Below are positions 30,096-40,044 of a stretch of 64,000 nt of DNA, piece after piece. How positions within the stretch are numbered: the stretch's first letter is position 1; each line of letters begins with the position of its first letter. The position numbers and the translations under genes were made by a program. The notes below the pieces were generated by a model. That model searched no databases, was not told where the DNA came from, and saw only the letters and a list, made by a program, of their open reading frames with translations. Origin of the DNA: Meloidogyne chitwoodi (taxonomy: Eukaryota > Nematoda > Chromadorea > Rhabditida > Meloidogynidae); assembly GCA_015183035.1 (NCBI GenBank), contig JACZZP010000011.1:868001-932000 (forward strand), written 5' to 3'.

Positions 30096-31886
30096 ACTTC
30101 CTAAATATTTAATTTAAATTATTATTTTTTAAATATTTGTTTTTGTTTTAAATTAAATAATTATAGTATATTTTTAATTAATTACTATATTTACTTTACT
30201 ATGTATAGTAATATAATATAAAGAACTTCTGCCTGGGTAGCAGGAGGGGAGCAGACCAATTCTGACGCAGCGAGATACATTATATAAACACGAAACTCGA
30301 CAAGAAAATTACCTTCAACTAACAATATGTTAACAACAATGTTAGCGTAATTCTTGCAAAAAAATGAATAGAAATTCTCTGAATGGTCTCAAAAACACGA
30401 GTAATATGAGAAAGAGTAAGAGGCACACCCCTGTTTGGTAGTTATCATTTTATCAAAAAGCGTTAGAATTTTTATTTTTGTAAATTATTATTTATTTGGG
30501 AGGCATAAATTCACAAATAAAATTCAAAAAAATTGAGGAAAAATAAAACTGTAAATTAAAGCTTTGCAATGGAATCCCGTAAATAAATTAAATTAAATGC
30601 GTCAAGTTCCCCAATTATTAAAATAACAATAAAAATTAAAATTATTTAAAAATTTAATAAAAATATTTTAAATAAATTTAATAATTAATTTTAGATTATA
30701 ATAAACCTGAAGGAAGATGTTGCATTCCTTTAACAAGAGGTGAATTTGTAATTAAAATTATCAGAAGATTTATCATTACAAATGAGTAAAAAAACATTTT
30801 TAATAAGTTTTATAAAAAAAATATCTTAAATTTATTTATTAAAAAAAATTTTAAAGGATTTTTATTTAATTTCTGTTACTTAAATTTATTTTTCTCCACA
30901 AATCCAACAAAATAACTTTCTCTTATAAAAACAGATTAAAGTTTATTAATTAATTTTATTTTTAAAATTTATTACACACAATAAGAAAATATAATATATT
31001 ATTTTTATATAAATAATTAAAATTACTTAAAATAAAAAGAAAATTTAAATTAAGTAAATGAATAATTATTTATATTTACATAAAAACTCTAAGGGATAAA
31101 AGTAAATATATTATTAATATTTAAAACTAATTTAAATTAAATATTAGTTTCTAAGTCGGTAAAGATCTGATGTTAAAATTCTTCTGAAACTGATAATGAA
31201 AAAAGGAATTAGTAATTCTTAATCGATTTTTACATAAACTGAGTTCAAAAAGTCAATCCAAATACTTTGATATTAATTCTGATACAACTGTTCTTTAATA
31301 ATAATAATAAAATAATTAGTAATATTTATTTAATTTTAAATTAATTTAATTACCCTTTTAAATTATAATTGCACTTTTTTATCAATAACACTCGATCAGG
31401 ATTTAATTTCTAAATTATTTTGACTATAGTTATACGTCTATATACACGTCAAATTTTTTCATTAATACCTAGCACTGTGTGTATTGCCATAATTTATTTT
31501 ATTTAAAATTAATTTAACTAAATTATTAATAAAAAGTCAACAAAATAATAAATAAATAAACAATTATTTAGACATTTTGTTAATTTTATTTAAATATTTT
31601 TATAAATTATTAATTAAATAATTTATTTAATTCAGAGATAACCTCCTCATATTTGAAAGTAGTAAACCACAAATGTTTTTTTTTAATTTACTCCCTTCCT
31701 GGCAAAAACTTCTTTAACTATTTATTTCCTTGGCTGACACAATTTTCTAATTTTTTAAAATTTATGTTTGCAGTGCTAATATGATTTTTTAAACTAAAGT
31801 CACCAGAATTTAATATTATTTATAATTTTTTAATTAAAATTTTAGAAATATAATTCATCAAATTAAAAAAAAATATTTTTAATTTA
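30096..31886. other. Spacer with a GC-richer patch and a possible exon remnant
   Basis: A GC-rich patch at about 30,230-30,300 (TGCCTGGGTAGCAGGAGGGG) and a CACACCCCTGTTTGGTAGTT motif at 30,423-30,444 may be part of the promoter of the minus-strand gene. At 30,694-30,790 a short frame (YNKPEGRCCIPLTRGEF) with splice-like edges may be an isolated exon or remnant. The rest is AT-rich with nothing recognised. Confidence 0.4.
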
Positions 31887-34132
31887 ATGCTTTTATTTTT
31901 TCTTTTATTTTGTTTTGTTCAATTTGAACAGATTTTTGGTCAGAATTTTATAAATTTTAAATTTTAATTTGTTTTTAAAAAAATTCAGGCTATTACAATC
32001 TACCATTATCTGAAAATCTTTTGGTAGAAAATGCTAAAGATAATATTTTATATTTATTTCAATTCCCTCGTTCTTCTAAAGCATTTAATTTAGACATTGA
32101 AAGTTTAAAAGTTGAAACTTTTCTTAAATTTAGTGAAATTAAGTTTTACGTGAGTTAATGATATTTAATAAATAAATAAATTTTAAATAATTAAAATGAG
32201 TCCACCCAAATTGATTAAATTCACAAAAATAATAAATGTTACTCAACTTATCAAATTAAATGGTAGAATCAAGGATTAGATCAACAAAGATTCTTTTGAT
32301 TGATTTTACCATTCAATTCGAGATAAGGGTGGATCTTTTATTATTTTATGAATTTGATAGTAATTTGTTCAATAAAAAAGAATTTAATAAATTGGCTTAA
32401 CCTCTTCTTTTATTACTAAATAATTTATTTTATTAGCGAATTTCAAATAAATTATTTTTAAATTCTCCAACTGGTAAAGTACCATTTGCCCAATATAATG
32501 GTAAATATATTAATGGCACTAATGAAATAATTTCTCTTGCAAAAAGTATAATAATGAATCGGAATAATGCTGAAAATGTTCAAAATCAAGAAACAAAAAC
32601 GAATAAAAAAATATTTCACAAATTTAAAGCTATTACTAAAAAAATGTTTTCAACTATAGAAGATGAAAAATATGTTTTTAATTTTGTTGAAATTTTATTC
32701 GAGTAAATATTTTTATTTTATAATATATTTTTATATTCTTTTTTAGTCAAAAATATAAATATAAATAAATTTTTAAAATATAATTAATTAATAATCTTTG
32801 AAATAATTTTAATTATTTTTTTTTTTAATTAAATAGTTAATTTAATTAAAAATATATTTTTTAATTAAATTAAATAAATAATTAATTAATATATACTTAT
32901 ATTTCAGTATTTTAATGAACTATAGATTTAATGCAATTAATAAAAATCTTAATTTTTTAATTAATGATGAAGCAATTACTGAACAATTTATTAAAGCTCA
33001 TTCCTTTGTAAAAGAACCTTTAATTATAAAAAATATTAAAATATTTCCAACTTCTAAATTTTGGAGTGCTTATATTAAATTCGGAAAGATTTGGAGTGAA
33101 GGAATTTATAATAAAAAATTGGAAAAAGAATGGAAAGGTAAAAGTTATAATAAATTGACTAATTAATATTTAATTTTTAAAGAATTTGAAAAAGATTTAA
33201 ATAAATTTGAGTCGAAACAGATGAGTATTGGTGATAAAAGTAATACTACTGAAGTAGGATCCTCTTCAATTAATATTAATGGTATTTTATTTTCTTTAAA
33301 AATAATAATACTAAAAAATATATTAAAAAGTTTGTAAGATTAACCTTTGCATTGCTTTTAAATGTTTTTTAGATTTAAGGAAAAATCTAAAAAAAACATT
33401 TAATAAAAATTAAGATAAAGAAAAAGTACTAATGTATAAAGAAAAAGGAAAAGCACTAATGAATGAAATTAACCCGAAAGAAGATATCAATATACAAGAA
33501 ATTGAAGAATTTCAACAAAATGAAGAAATTGGACAAAATAAGATGAAAATAATACGAGAAGAATTTCTCAAAAAATATTTTAATGAAGAAATTGATGTTA
33601 ATTTTTGGGAAGATTTTACCAAGGAAACAAATCAGCTTCTTAAATTATATTCATTGTTTTTATTTATTGATGATTGGAAGCCCAAGAATAATGTTTGTAA
33701 ATTTTATTAAAATTTAAATAATCAAAATTTTCTTAAAGATATATACAAATAAATATTTATTGTCAGTACATAATTATATAATAAAAATAATAGATAAATC
33801 AAAAATTGATTCTGAACAATTTCTTTTTGGCAATACTTTTACCGAAGTAATAAATATACCTATGTAATTATATTATAAATAATTAATTTTTATTTCAGTC
33901 AGACGCTGCTTTATTTTCAATATTAATTCAATTAATTGAAACAACTGACATTAATTTAGAAAAATTATTTAAATATAGAGTTTATAAAGACATTTTATTA
34001 AATTATGTTAATCGAATAAAGAAGAAAATATTAGGCTTAGATGAGGAAGAATATCAAAAATTAAAGCAAAGATCTTGGACTCTTAATTATGAGGAAATAA
34101 ACAATGAAATATATGATGGTTTAATAAATTAA
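31887..34132 (+). CDS. Secreted FAXC/CDR-like protein (thioredoxin plus GST-C fold)
   Basis: Exon 1 encodes a signal peptide (MLLFFLLFCFVQFEQIFGQ). The next exons (32,000-32,150 and 32,437-32,700) give LYLFQFPRSSKAFNLDIESL, KVETFLKFSEIKFY, then SPTGKVPFAQYNGKYINGT, which fit the failed-axon-connections (FAXC) and C. elegans CDR cadmium-response family: the YQFPR strand, the LKxETxLK helix and a GxxPFxxxNG turn. A long charged middle (33,190-33,710) rich in Lys/Glu is unusual. The last exon (33,898-34,132) has DAALFSILIQLI and YVNRIKKKI, like the C-terminal GST-like domain. Family members are linked to axon growth or metal stress. Here an ER or secreted location is predicted. An in-frame stop around 32,703 in one simple reading means exact splicing is uncertain. 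Confidence 0.62.
32195..32340. repeat. Small palindromic MITE in an intron
   Basis: The ends read AGTCCACCCAAATTGA and GGGTGGATCTTTTA in opposite orientation, and the inner parts AAATGGTAGAATCAA and TTGATTTTACCATT pair with each other. It lies wholly in an intron of the FAXC/CDR-like gene. Confidence 0.6.
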
Positions 34133-34497
34133 ATTTAATTAAATAAATAAAATTATTATATTTTAAATAAAAAGGATTTTATTTTTTAAGCCAAAATCCT
34201 AAAACAAAATAAACAAAAAAAGTCAAAAATTTAAAAAATATCCAAAAATATACATAGGTATCTATATAGTAAGTAGTATTTATTCTAATATAGGCAATAT
34301 CCTATGAATTTTTCAAGTCAAGTGAATTTTTGCACTTTCATGGAATATTTTGGTTAATAAATTGGAAAAAAATTCTATAATGTTTTAATACTTATAGAAT
34401 AAATAAATACTATATATTAATGTTTTTAAATAAAATTATTTTATAATTATATTGTAAAATAACTTTTAATTAATTTTAAGGACATTTTAAAGTACAA

Positions 34498-35258
34498 ATG
34501 CCAAATTTTATTTTAAATAAGGATTACTTAGTGAATGAAGAATTTCATAAATTAATTTTTGAAAAAGAATATGAAAACGTTTCGAATTATTTAAAACAAA
34601 ATTTTAAATGGTCATCTGATGAAAGTTTACTTTTGTTTATAGAAATTATTAAAAAAATTAATATAAATTCTAATTATGATAATAAAGAGAATGGGAAAAT
34701 TGATTATGTTCATTATTTTCAAGCAATGTTATTTGAGGTTGCTGGTTATATTGGCAAGGATTGTAGACAAGAATTTAATTATATATTAAATGTTCATGTC
34801 AAACAATTGAAGTAGGTTTATTTATGGTATTAGAGATATTCTTTTATGGTTTTGTCTGGTGTATCTCTCTTTCCTAATATAGATTTTGATTAGCCAATAT
34901 TTCGATGAGACATTTGCGGCCCAACATTTGCAGATCAAACGCCTATTTTGACACTTGCGGCCTGGGCCGCAAGTGTCTAAGCTGCAAATGTAGAACCTTA
35001 AATGTCAATCTACAGGTGAGCCGCAAATGTCAGCCAAAATTATCGCATCACTTTATTTTAATATTTATTAATTTAAGAATTATTTGTCTTAATTTTTATA
35101 AATTAAGTATAAAAGATGAGGAAACAAATAAAATTATTATGAAAACAAGAAAAATAGTTTATGATATAATTGTAGAATTCAATGAAAAAATGATTGCTAA
35201 AAATGTTGATATGGCATTTAAGAAAGAATTTGAAAATAACAATGACGAACTAGAATAG
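34498..35258 (+). CDS. Unknown helical protein interrupted by an intron with a hairpin element
   Basis: Exon 1 reads from the ATG at 34,498 (MPNFILNKDYLVNEEFHKLI) to a GT donor at about 34,812, and exon 2 (from about 35,104) continues in frame with KDEETNKIIMKTRKIVYDII to the stop at 35,256-35,258. An acceptor just before the first ATG suggests an additional upstream exon, possibly a signal peptide. The product is rich in Glu, Lys and Asn and predicted all-helical. The two-exon layout and small charged helical product recall secreted nematode proteins such as the SXP/RAL-2 group, but no signature is clear. Function unknown. Confidence 0.5.
34909..35031. mobile_element. Tiny hairpin MITE (GCCGCAAATGTC family)
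   Basis: Perfect 12-base terminal inverted repeats GACATTTGCGGC (34,909-34,920) and GCCGCAAATGTC (35,020-35,031). The centre is itself a near-perfect palindrome of 13-base arms (34,950-34,977, GACACTTGCGGCC and its complement). It sits in the intron of the surrounding gene. A relative lies at 38,922-38,982. Confidence 0.8.
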
Positions 35259-35640
35259 CCCTCTATGAATGTATTATTATTTTCTAATTCCTCTAACTTT
35301 AAAGCATTTCTATTATTTCTGATTACCGCCCACTTTTAATTAAATTAACCATGTTTATTTTAAAGTCATTAGATAGCCTCTTAACTCACTAAAATTGCTT
35401 TTATTTTATATTTCGATACTTTTTAATTATGCGCCAAAAAGTCCGCAAATCATTTTTTATTTTTCAAAAAAATTATTTTTTAAAGAAATTGGAATTGTGT
35501 CTCCGACCCCTTTTTGTCACATATTTTATAATTTTACTTTTTATTTAATTCTTTTCTAGAAAAAAACATGAATTTTCTCTCAAAGTTTTAACAAACTATT
35601 ATAAAATATAATACTAATGGCGAAGTTAGTCGCCCTTCGG
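35259..35640. other. AT-rich spacer before the second hAT-like element
   Basis: No gene seen. The last 20 bases (35,621-35,640) are GC-richer and, with the sequence after 36,408, form the target site of the hAT-like insertion. Confidence 0.5.
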
Positions 35641-36408
35641 TAGAGCTTCAGTGAGCAAAATTTACCGTAAGCCGTAACCGTAATTTACTACCGTAAGCCG
35701 TTACCGTAAACCGTAAGAACGTAAGTTTTTAAATTTTATAATCCTGTTGCCAAAAATACCCTCTTTTTAGTGCCATTGGTGAAAATTTTGAAAATTTTTT
35801 ACATCACTATTGCAAAAAATTCGTTTTTAGTGCCGCAGGCGAAAAACTTTAAATTTTTAAACTTCTGTTGCCGAAAATTACACTTTTTTAGCGCCGCAGG
35901 CAAAAATTCATTTTTAGGACCTAAGACAAACATTTTTTTAATTTGTTAAACCATTGTTACAACAAAAATTCCCTATTTAGCGCCGCAGGCGAAAAATTTT
36001 AAAAAATTATTCCACCTTACAAGTTAGTTGCCAAAAATTCACCTTTTTTAGCGCTACAGGCGAAAATTTAGGACTTCTAATTTATTTAAAAAATTGCAAA
36101 ACGAGCGAAAAATAAAGTCTGAGAGTTATTTATGTACACAAAATAATTTATCCATCAGTAGGAATCGAACCCAAATTTTTCTATAGCAATAGACTAACAC
36201 ACTAACCACTCAACAATACTCCCTCAATAGGAAAACCATTTAATTATAAATAAGTCTTTTCTAGAAAAGATTTTTTTCTCCAAAAATGTCATTTTGGGGT
36301 GTAAATTTTTTACTGTTTTTCCGTAATTAGGTGCCGTAATCCGTAACCGTAATCAAAAATTGCCGTAATTTTTTACGGTTCTGTAACCGTAATTAAGGTG
36401 AAGCCCTA
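35641..36408. mobile_element. hAT-like non-autonomous element with CCGTAA arrays
   Basis: Termini TAGAGCTTCA and TGAAGCCCTA are imperfect inverted repeats, flanked on both sides by the perfect 8-base duplication CCCTTCGG (35,633-35,640 and 36,409-36,416), as expected for hAT. Subterminal arrays of CCGTAA/CCGTAAGCCGTAACCGTAA lie at about 35,660-35,725 and 36,308-36,392. The interior holds four or five copies of a 70-90 base unit with GCGCCGCAGGCGAAAA and GTTGCCAAAAATTCAC, and a minus-strand tRNA-like segment. No transposase. The plan is the same as at 24,369-25,230 although the terminal hexamers differ. Confidence 0.9.
36151..36222 (-). other. tRNA-like segment inside the second hAT-like element
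   Basis: On the minus strand, box A-like TTGTTGAGTGGTTAGTGTG and box B GGGTTCGATTCC (complement at 36,161-36,172) have tRNA spacing. It shares GTGGTTAGTG and TTAGTCT with the segment at 24,705-24,775. No functional anticodon arm is evident. Confidence 0.55.
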
Positions 36409-37025
36409 CCCTTCGGGCGTCTTTCTACGCTCGCAAAAAATAAACATAAAAAATCTGAAATAACCAGAACATTAAAGTCATCATACTACAAAATAAACAT
36501 TTCCAAAGAACAAAACAAGAACGTGAATAAACATAAACGAACATGTAACAAAATAATTGGTCCAAACATTTATTAAACAAAACACAGACATTTATAGAAA
36601 AACACAACAGCTTATCTCAAAGAACTAACGCAAACGAAGATATAAAAATAAAAAAGAAATAATATAAGGGTCTCCCACCCACCATCCCTGACCTCGCTTC
36701 CGTCATAAAACAACCGCAGCGTAGCCTAAGCCACCACCACAGCGTAGCCGAAGCACCAAAGAATAATGAGAAAATAATCGGTTTATATAGTATTCAACTG
36801 TCAAAAACTACTATAAAACCCCCATTTTCCCCCCAGATCATTTACTATAAAAACCCGAACAAACACACAAACTCTTCTCAATTATATAATTAGATTAATA
36901 AAAAGTAGCCCAAATAAACATCCAAAAAATATGAAATTTTTTATTTTGTATATAACGTTTAACGAATATCAATCAACTGACAAAATAAGTTGAAAAAAAA
37001 CATAATCTTAGCTTCAATTTTTACT
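36409..37025. other. Spacer with a GC-rich patch
   Basis: The patch at about 36,665-36,770 (CCACCCACCATCCCTGACC, with two CAGCGTAGCC words) stands out from the AT-rich surroundings. No coding frame is convincing. The CacyBP gene ends at 37,026. Confidence 0.45.
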
Positions 37026-38139
37026 TCAAACATCCATTTCTGAAGATTTTTTGTTTTGTGCCTCATACCAACTTTTACGGATTGTTCGTTTCATTTCATC
37101 ATCACCCTCGTCATACATTTGTTTCATCATGTTCATTAAGCTAGCTTGAGGATCTTCATTTTTGTCAAATTTAGGCGTTCTTCAAAAAAGTTAATATTAG
37201 TAAATAACCAGAATTAAAAATATTTTTTCAAATAAAATCCAAAATCTACTACATAAATTTTTTTTAAAATAAAAAAAAAGTAGACAAACTTCTGATCCTT
37301 CTTTTCTATTTTTAGTAAAGATCCCCAATGATCATTCTCTTTAACTTTTTTTAACATAACAAGTAATTGATCACCGCTTTTCTGCTTAAACTGGCATTTG
37401 TCCGGATCAACAGCTAGATAATTATTTTTTGTTTAAAAATTAATTTTTTTAACAAAACTTTAGTACAAAATTTAGAATTTTAAAAAATTAAACATTAACA
37501 ACCTTTAAGCAAGCCACGCACATTTATTTCATAGTCAGTCCCATTAATATCTGTACAGTGAATTTCGAATGAACTAAAAATTTTTTAAGAAAAATTTGAA
37601 AACAAAAAAAAACAGCCGTTTCCTCAAGAAAACATACTTTTCATTAAAAATCGCTTTGATTGAGGCAGCTGGTGCATTGGAAATTCCTGTCAGAGAATAA
37701 TACAGTTTAATAAATTTGTCACTCTCATCAAATCCTTTAAATTAAAAAAAAAATTAGAGAAATGTAAATTTCCTAACCATATGATGTCAATTTCTTATAA
37801 GGACGAGCAATATTTCCAGATATTTTTGATGTATCTTTTGCGTTTAACTCACTTCGATTTAACTTAACAAAAGAATTTTTCTTTTAATTTTAATCAGTTT
37901 TTAATTTGCCCCTTTAAAAATTATTTTTGTCAAAATTTCCAAGAAGCTTTGTCTATTTTTTACATTTTTAGTAAAATGTAAGGTTTTAACTAATTTATCA
38001 TTCTCACCTCATCTAAATTAGCAAGCAATTTTCGCAATTGATCGTCTAAAAACATTTGAACATTGCTTCGATTTGACTGTTTCCTAAGCATTTCCAACTC
38101 GGCAATGTCGCTTTTTAATTCAGAGGCAGAAATTGGCAT
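37026..38139 (-). CDS. cacybp: Calcyclin-binding protein / Siah-interacting protein (CacyBP/SIP)
   Basis: Start at 38,137-38,139 after an A-run. Exon 1 encodes an N-terminal helical hairpin (ASELKSDIAELEMLRKQSN, FLDDQLRKLLANLDE). Middle exons form the CS domain: FIKLYYSLTGISNAPA, FEIHCTDINGTDYEI, VRGLLKAVDPDKCQFKQ, LLVMLKKVKENDHWGSL. The last exon is the SGS domain, DPQASLMNMMKQMYDEGD then DEMKRTIRKSWYEA, which is the most conserved part of the family. The protein is an adaptor linking Siah-type E3 ubiquitin ligases, S100 proteins and Skp1 in the cytosol and nucleus. All three domains are present and in order. It is the last gene of a possible minus-strand cluster with the gene at 38,661 and SMIM12. 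Confidence 0.88.
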
Positions 38140-38660
38140 TTTTAATAAAAATAAAGAATAATAATAATTTATTTTAAAAAATACTAATAAAATTAAAATA
38201 TAATTCACAATATTTAAAAAATATTTTCTAAATAAAAAAAACTTTAACACAACTATTTATTTGTCCAAATAAATTATTATATGGCAAATGATAATAAAAG
38301 TAGTTAAATATATTAAAATACTAAGAAATTTCCAACTATGATAGAGAATATAAATTGAGGTAAAAGCATACAAAACAGATTTACAAAAGTTAAGGCAAGA
38401 TAGAAAAATATAGAAGATAAAAAATATTTCAGACTTGACACAATTGATGGATAAATATTTTAAATTAGTGCCCAAGTTTGCCAAAAAAATATTTAAAAAT
38501 TATAAAAAATTTAGAACTGAAATTATAGTAAAAATGTTTATTTTTAAGGGGCTTAAATATTGGGGCTAGCAATAAGACTAGATGATAAATTTTAGAGTGT
38601 TTATGCACTAACTCAGGTAATTATATAAACTTTTTGCTTTTAACAATTTCAAGGTCTCTG
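38140..38660. other. Spacer between two minus-strand genes
   Basis: AT-rich sequence of about 520 bases. It must hold the 3' end of the gene upstream and either a promoter or a trans-splice acceptor for CacyBP. No separate gene is supported. Confidence 0.5.
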
Positions 38661-39421
38661 TCAAACAAGAAAATCATTTTGATTCCATTCAATAACTGTG
38701 TCATCTGGTTGAGATATTGAACTTCGTTTAATTTCTGGCACTTTCATCTCTGAAGCTACTAATCTTAAATGCATTTTTCCCACATGTACAACCCAACGGT
38801 CTTCGCTAGAACGATCACCACTCATCGAATCAGGTTGCAAATAACGTCGAATTTCCAAATCAGCTCTAAAAATTATAAATCTCACCAAAAATCAACAATA
38901 TTCTCGAAATAATTTATTTTTAAGGTAAGCCGCAAGATGTCAAGGCAGAACTGCTCATAGAGAGGTTGACATTTTGCGACCTTCCTTTTTAGAAAAGTTT
39001 ACGAAACCTGTTACCAATTAGAATTTCATCACTCTTAAATTTTATACCAGGTGTGTCAATTTCAATCTTAGGATTATTCCTATGTACAATTCCTGTCTCT
39101 TCTTCATTTATAAATTTAATAATGACATCTTTTATGTAAAATTTTCCTCCAGTTTCATCATCTACAACTGTAACTTGCATTTTCTTGTCTATTGAATTAT
39201 CGACATCTGTAAATAAATTTTGTAAAAATTTTAAATTAAAGACCAGTTGCTGGAGTTGCACAAATTGCATATGTTGACCCACTGTCATTAGTTAGAAGAC
39301 CCTATAAATTTCAAATTTAAGAAATAACAAGGAAAAACAAAACCTTCAGACTATAGGAAGGTTCATGAAAAGCAAGCCTCGCAGTTCCATTTTCGAAAAT
39401 AGAGGTATTGATACTGTCCAT
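38661..39421 (-). CDS. Conserved-looking protein of unknown function in the CacyBP/SMIM12 cluster
   Basis: Start at 39,419-39,421 (MDSINTSIFENGTARLAFHE). Splicing joins exons carrying LLTNDSGSTYAICATPA, then MQVTVVDDETGGKFYIKDVI, IDTPGIKFKSDEILIGN, and the last exon ADLEIRRYLQPDSMSGD, WVVHVGKMHLRLVASE, and EWNQNDFLV. The codon use and mixed beta-strand pattern look like a real, compact cytosolic protein of about 180-190 residues. I do not recognise the family. The gene starts 124 bases after the SMIM12 stop, suggesting co-transcription. The last intron contains a 60-base hairpin repeat. Confidence 0.62.
38922..38982. repeat. Intronic hairpin related to the GCCGCAAATGTC MITE
   Basis: AAGGTAAGCCGCAAGATGTCAA and TTGACATTTTGCGACCTT are inverted, separated by about 20 bases. 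The GCCGCAA-ATGTCA core matches the termini of the element at 34,909-35,031. Confidence 0.65.
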
Positions 39422-39544
39422 TTCTATTATTTAAAATGCATTTAAAAATTATAAATGATGAAACATCATACATAAATCAATTGAAGAATTATAACAATTA
39501 ATAAAAAATTAAATAACATTTAAATAATTTATTGTATTTAAAAA

Positions 39545-39820
39545 TTAATAAACTTTTTTATTCTGAAATTCTTGATTTATTTGTCTTTGCACCCTTTCGT
39601 CAATTCTTGATTTACTTAAATATTCAAGCTTTTCTTCATTTCTTCTAAAATATCTAGTCTCGAAATAATAACCACATGTACCAACAACACATGCAAGTGG
39701 AAAAGCAATCCATCGAACAAGATTGGCACCTAAAAAAATTTTGAATTAAAAAACAATACATACTGATAATTAACCTGGAGCAAAATAACGGTTAGCTAAT
39801 TGAAGTAATTGTACTAACAT
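39545..39820 (-). CDS. smim12: SMIM12-like small integral membrane protein
   Basis: Two exons. Exon 1 (about 39,775-39,820) reads MLVQLLQLANRYFAPG; exon 2 continues ANLVRWIAFPLACVVGTCGY (membrane segment), YFETRYFRRNEEKLEYLSK, and RIDERVQRQINQEF to the stop at 39,545-39,547. The FPLACVVGxxGY helix followed by a charged segment with SxxRxDER is the pattern of the animal SMIM12 (C1orf212) family. It is a single-pass protein of about 80 residues with no known biochemical role. It lies head to head with MCM10, 225 bases apart. Confidence 0.78.
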
Positions 39821-39847
39821 TTAAGGTTTTTGAATAATGATGAGAGA

Positions 39848-39866
39848 CACGCCCGGTTTGTAGTTG
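39848..39866 (-). promoter_or_regulatory. Recurrent motif AACTACAAACCRGGYGYG near a gene start
   Basis: The minus-strand sequence CAACTACAAACCGGGCGTG lies 28 bases upstream of the SMIM12 ATG, in the shared SMIM12/MCM10 promoter region. Close variants lie at 50,162-50,180 upstream of PKN and 30,423-30,444 upstream of the unknown minus-strand gene, all in the same orientation relative to those genes. The ACTACAA half resembles the SBF/ZNF143 site; that link is only resemblance. Confidence 0.4.
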
Positions 39867-40044
39867 GCCGGCTTGTCTGACTGCTTTGTCGCAAAAATGT
39901 CAATTTATGTTGTGGACAAATGGTCATAGTCAGAATTGACATGCTTATCCATCGAAGAAAATTTCGTTTTTTTCGCTTCACTTTTTAATATTTATAGTAG
40001 TTTAAATTTTTCTTTTTTTTTTGAATTATCATATCTTAACTAAC

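Noticed and set aside
30230..30300. U1 or another spliceosomal RNA gene, suggested by CTGCCTGGGTAGCAGGAGGGG
   Set aside because: The 5' splice-site pairing sequence and the Sm site are absent; only short resemblance to U1.
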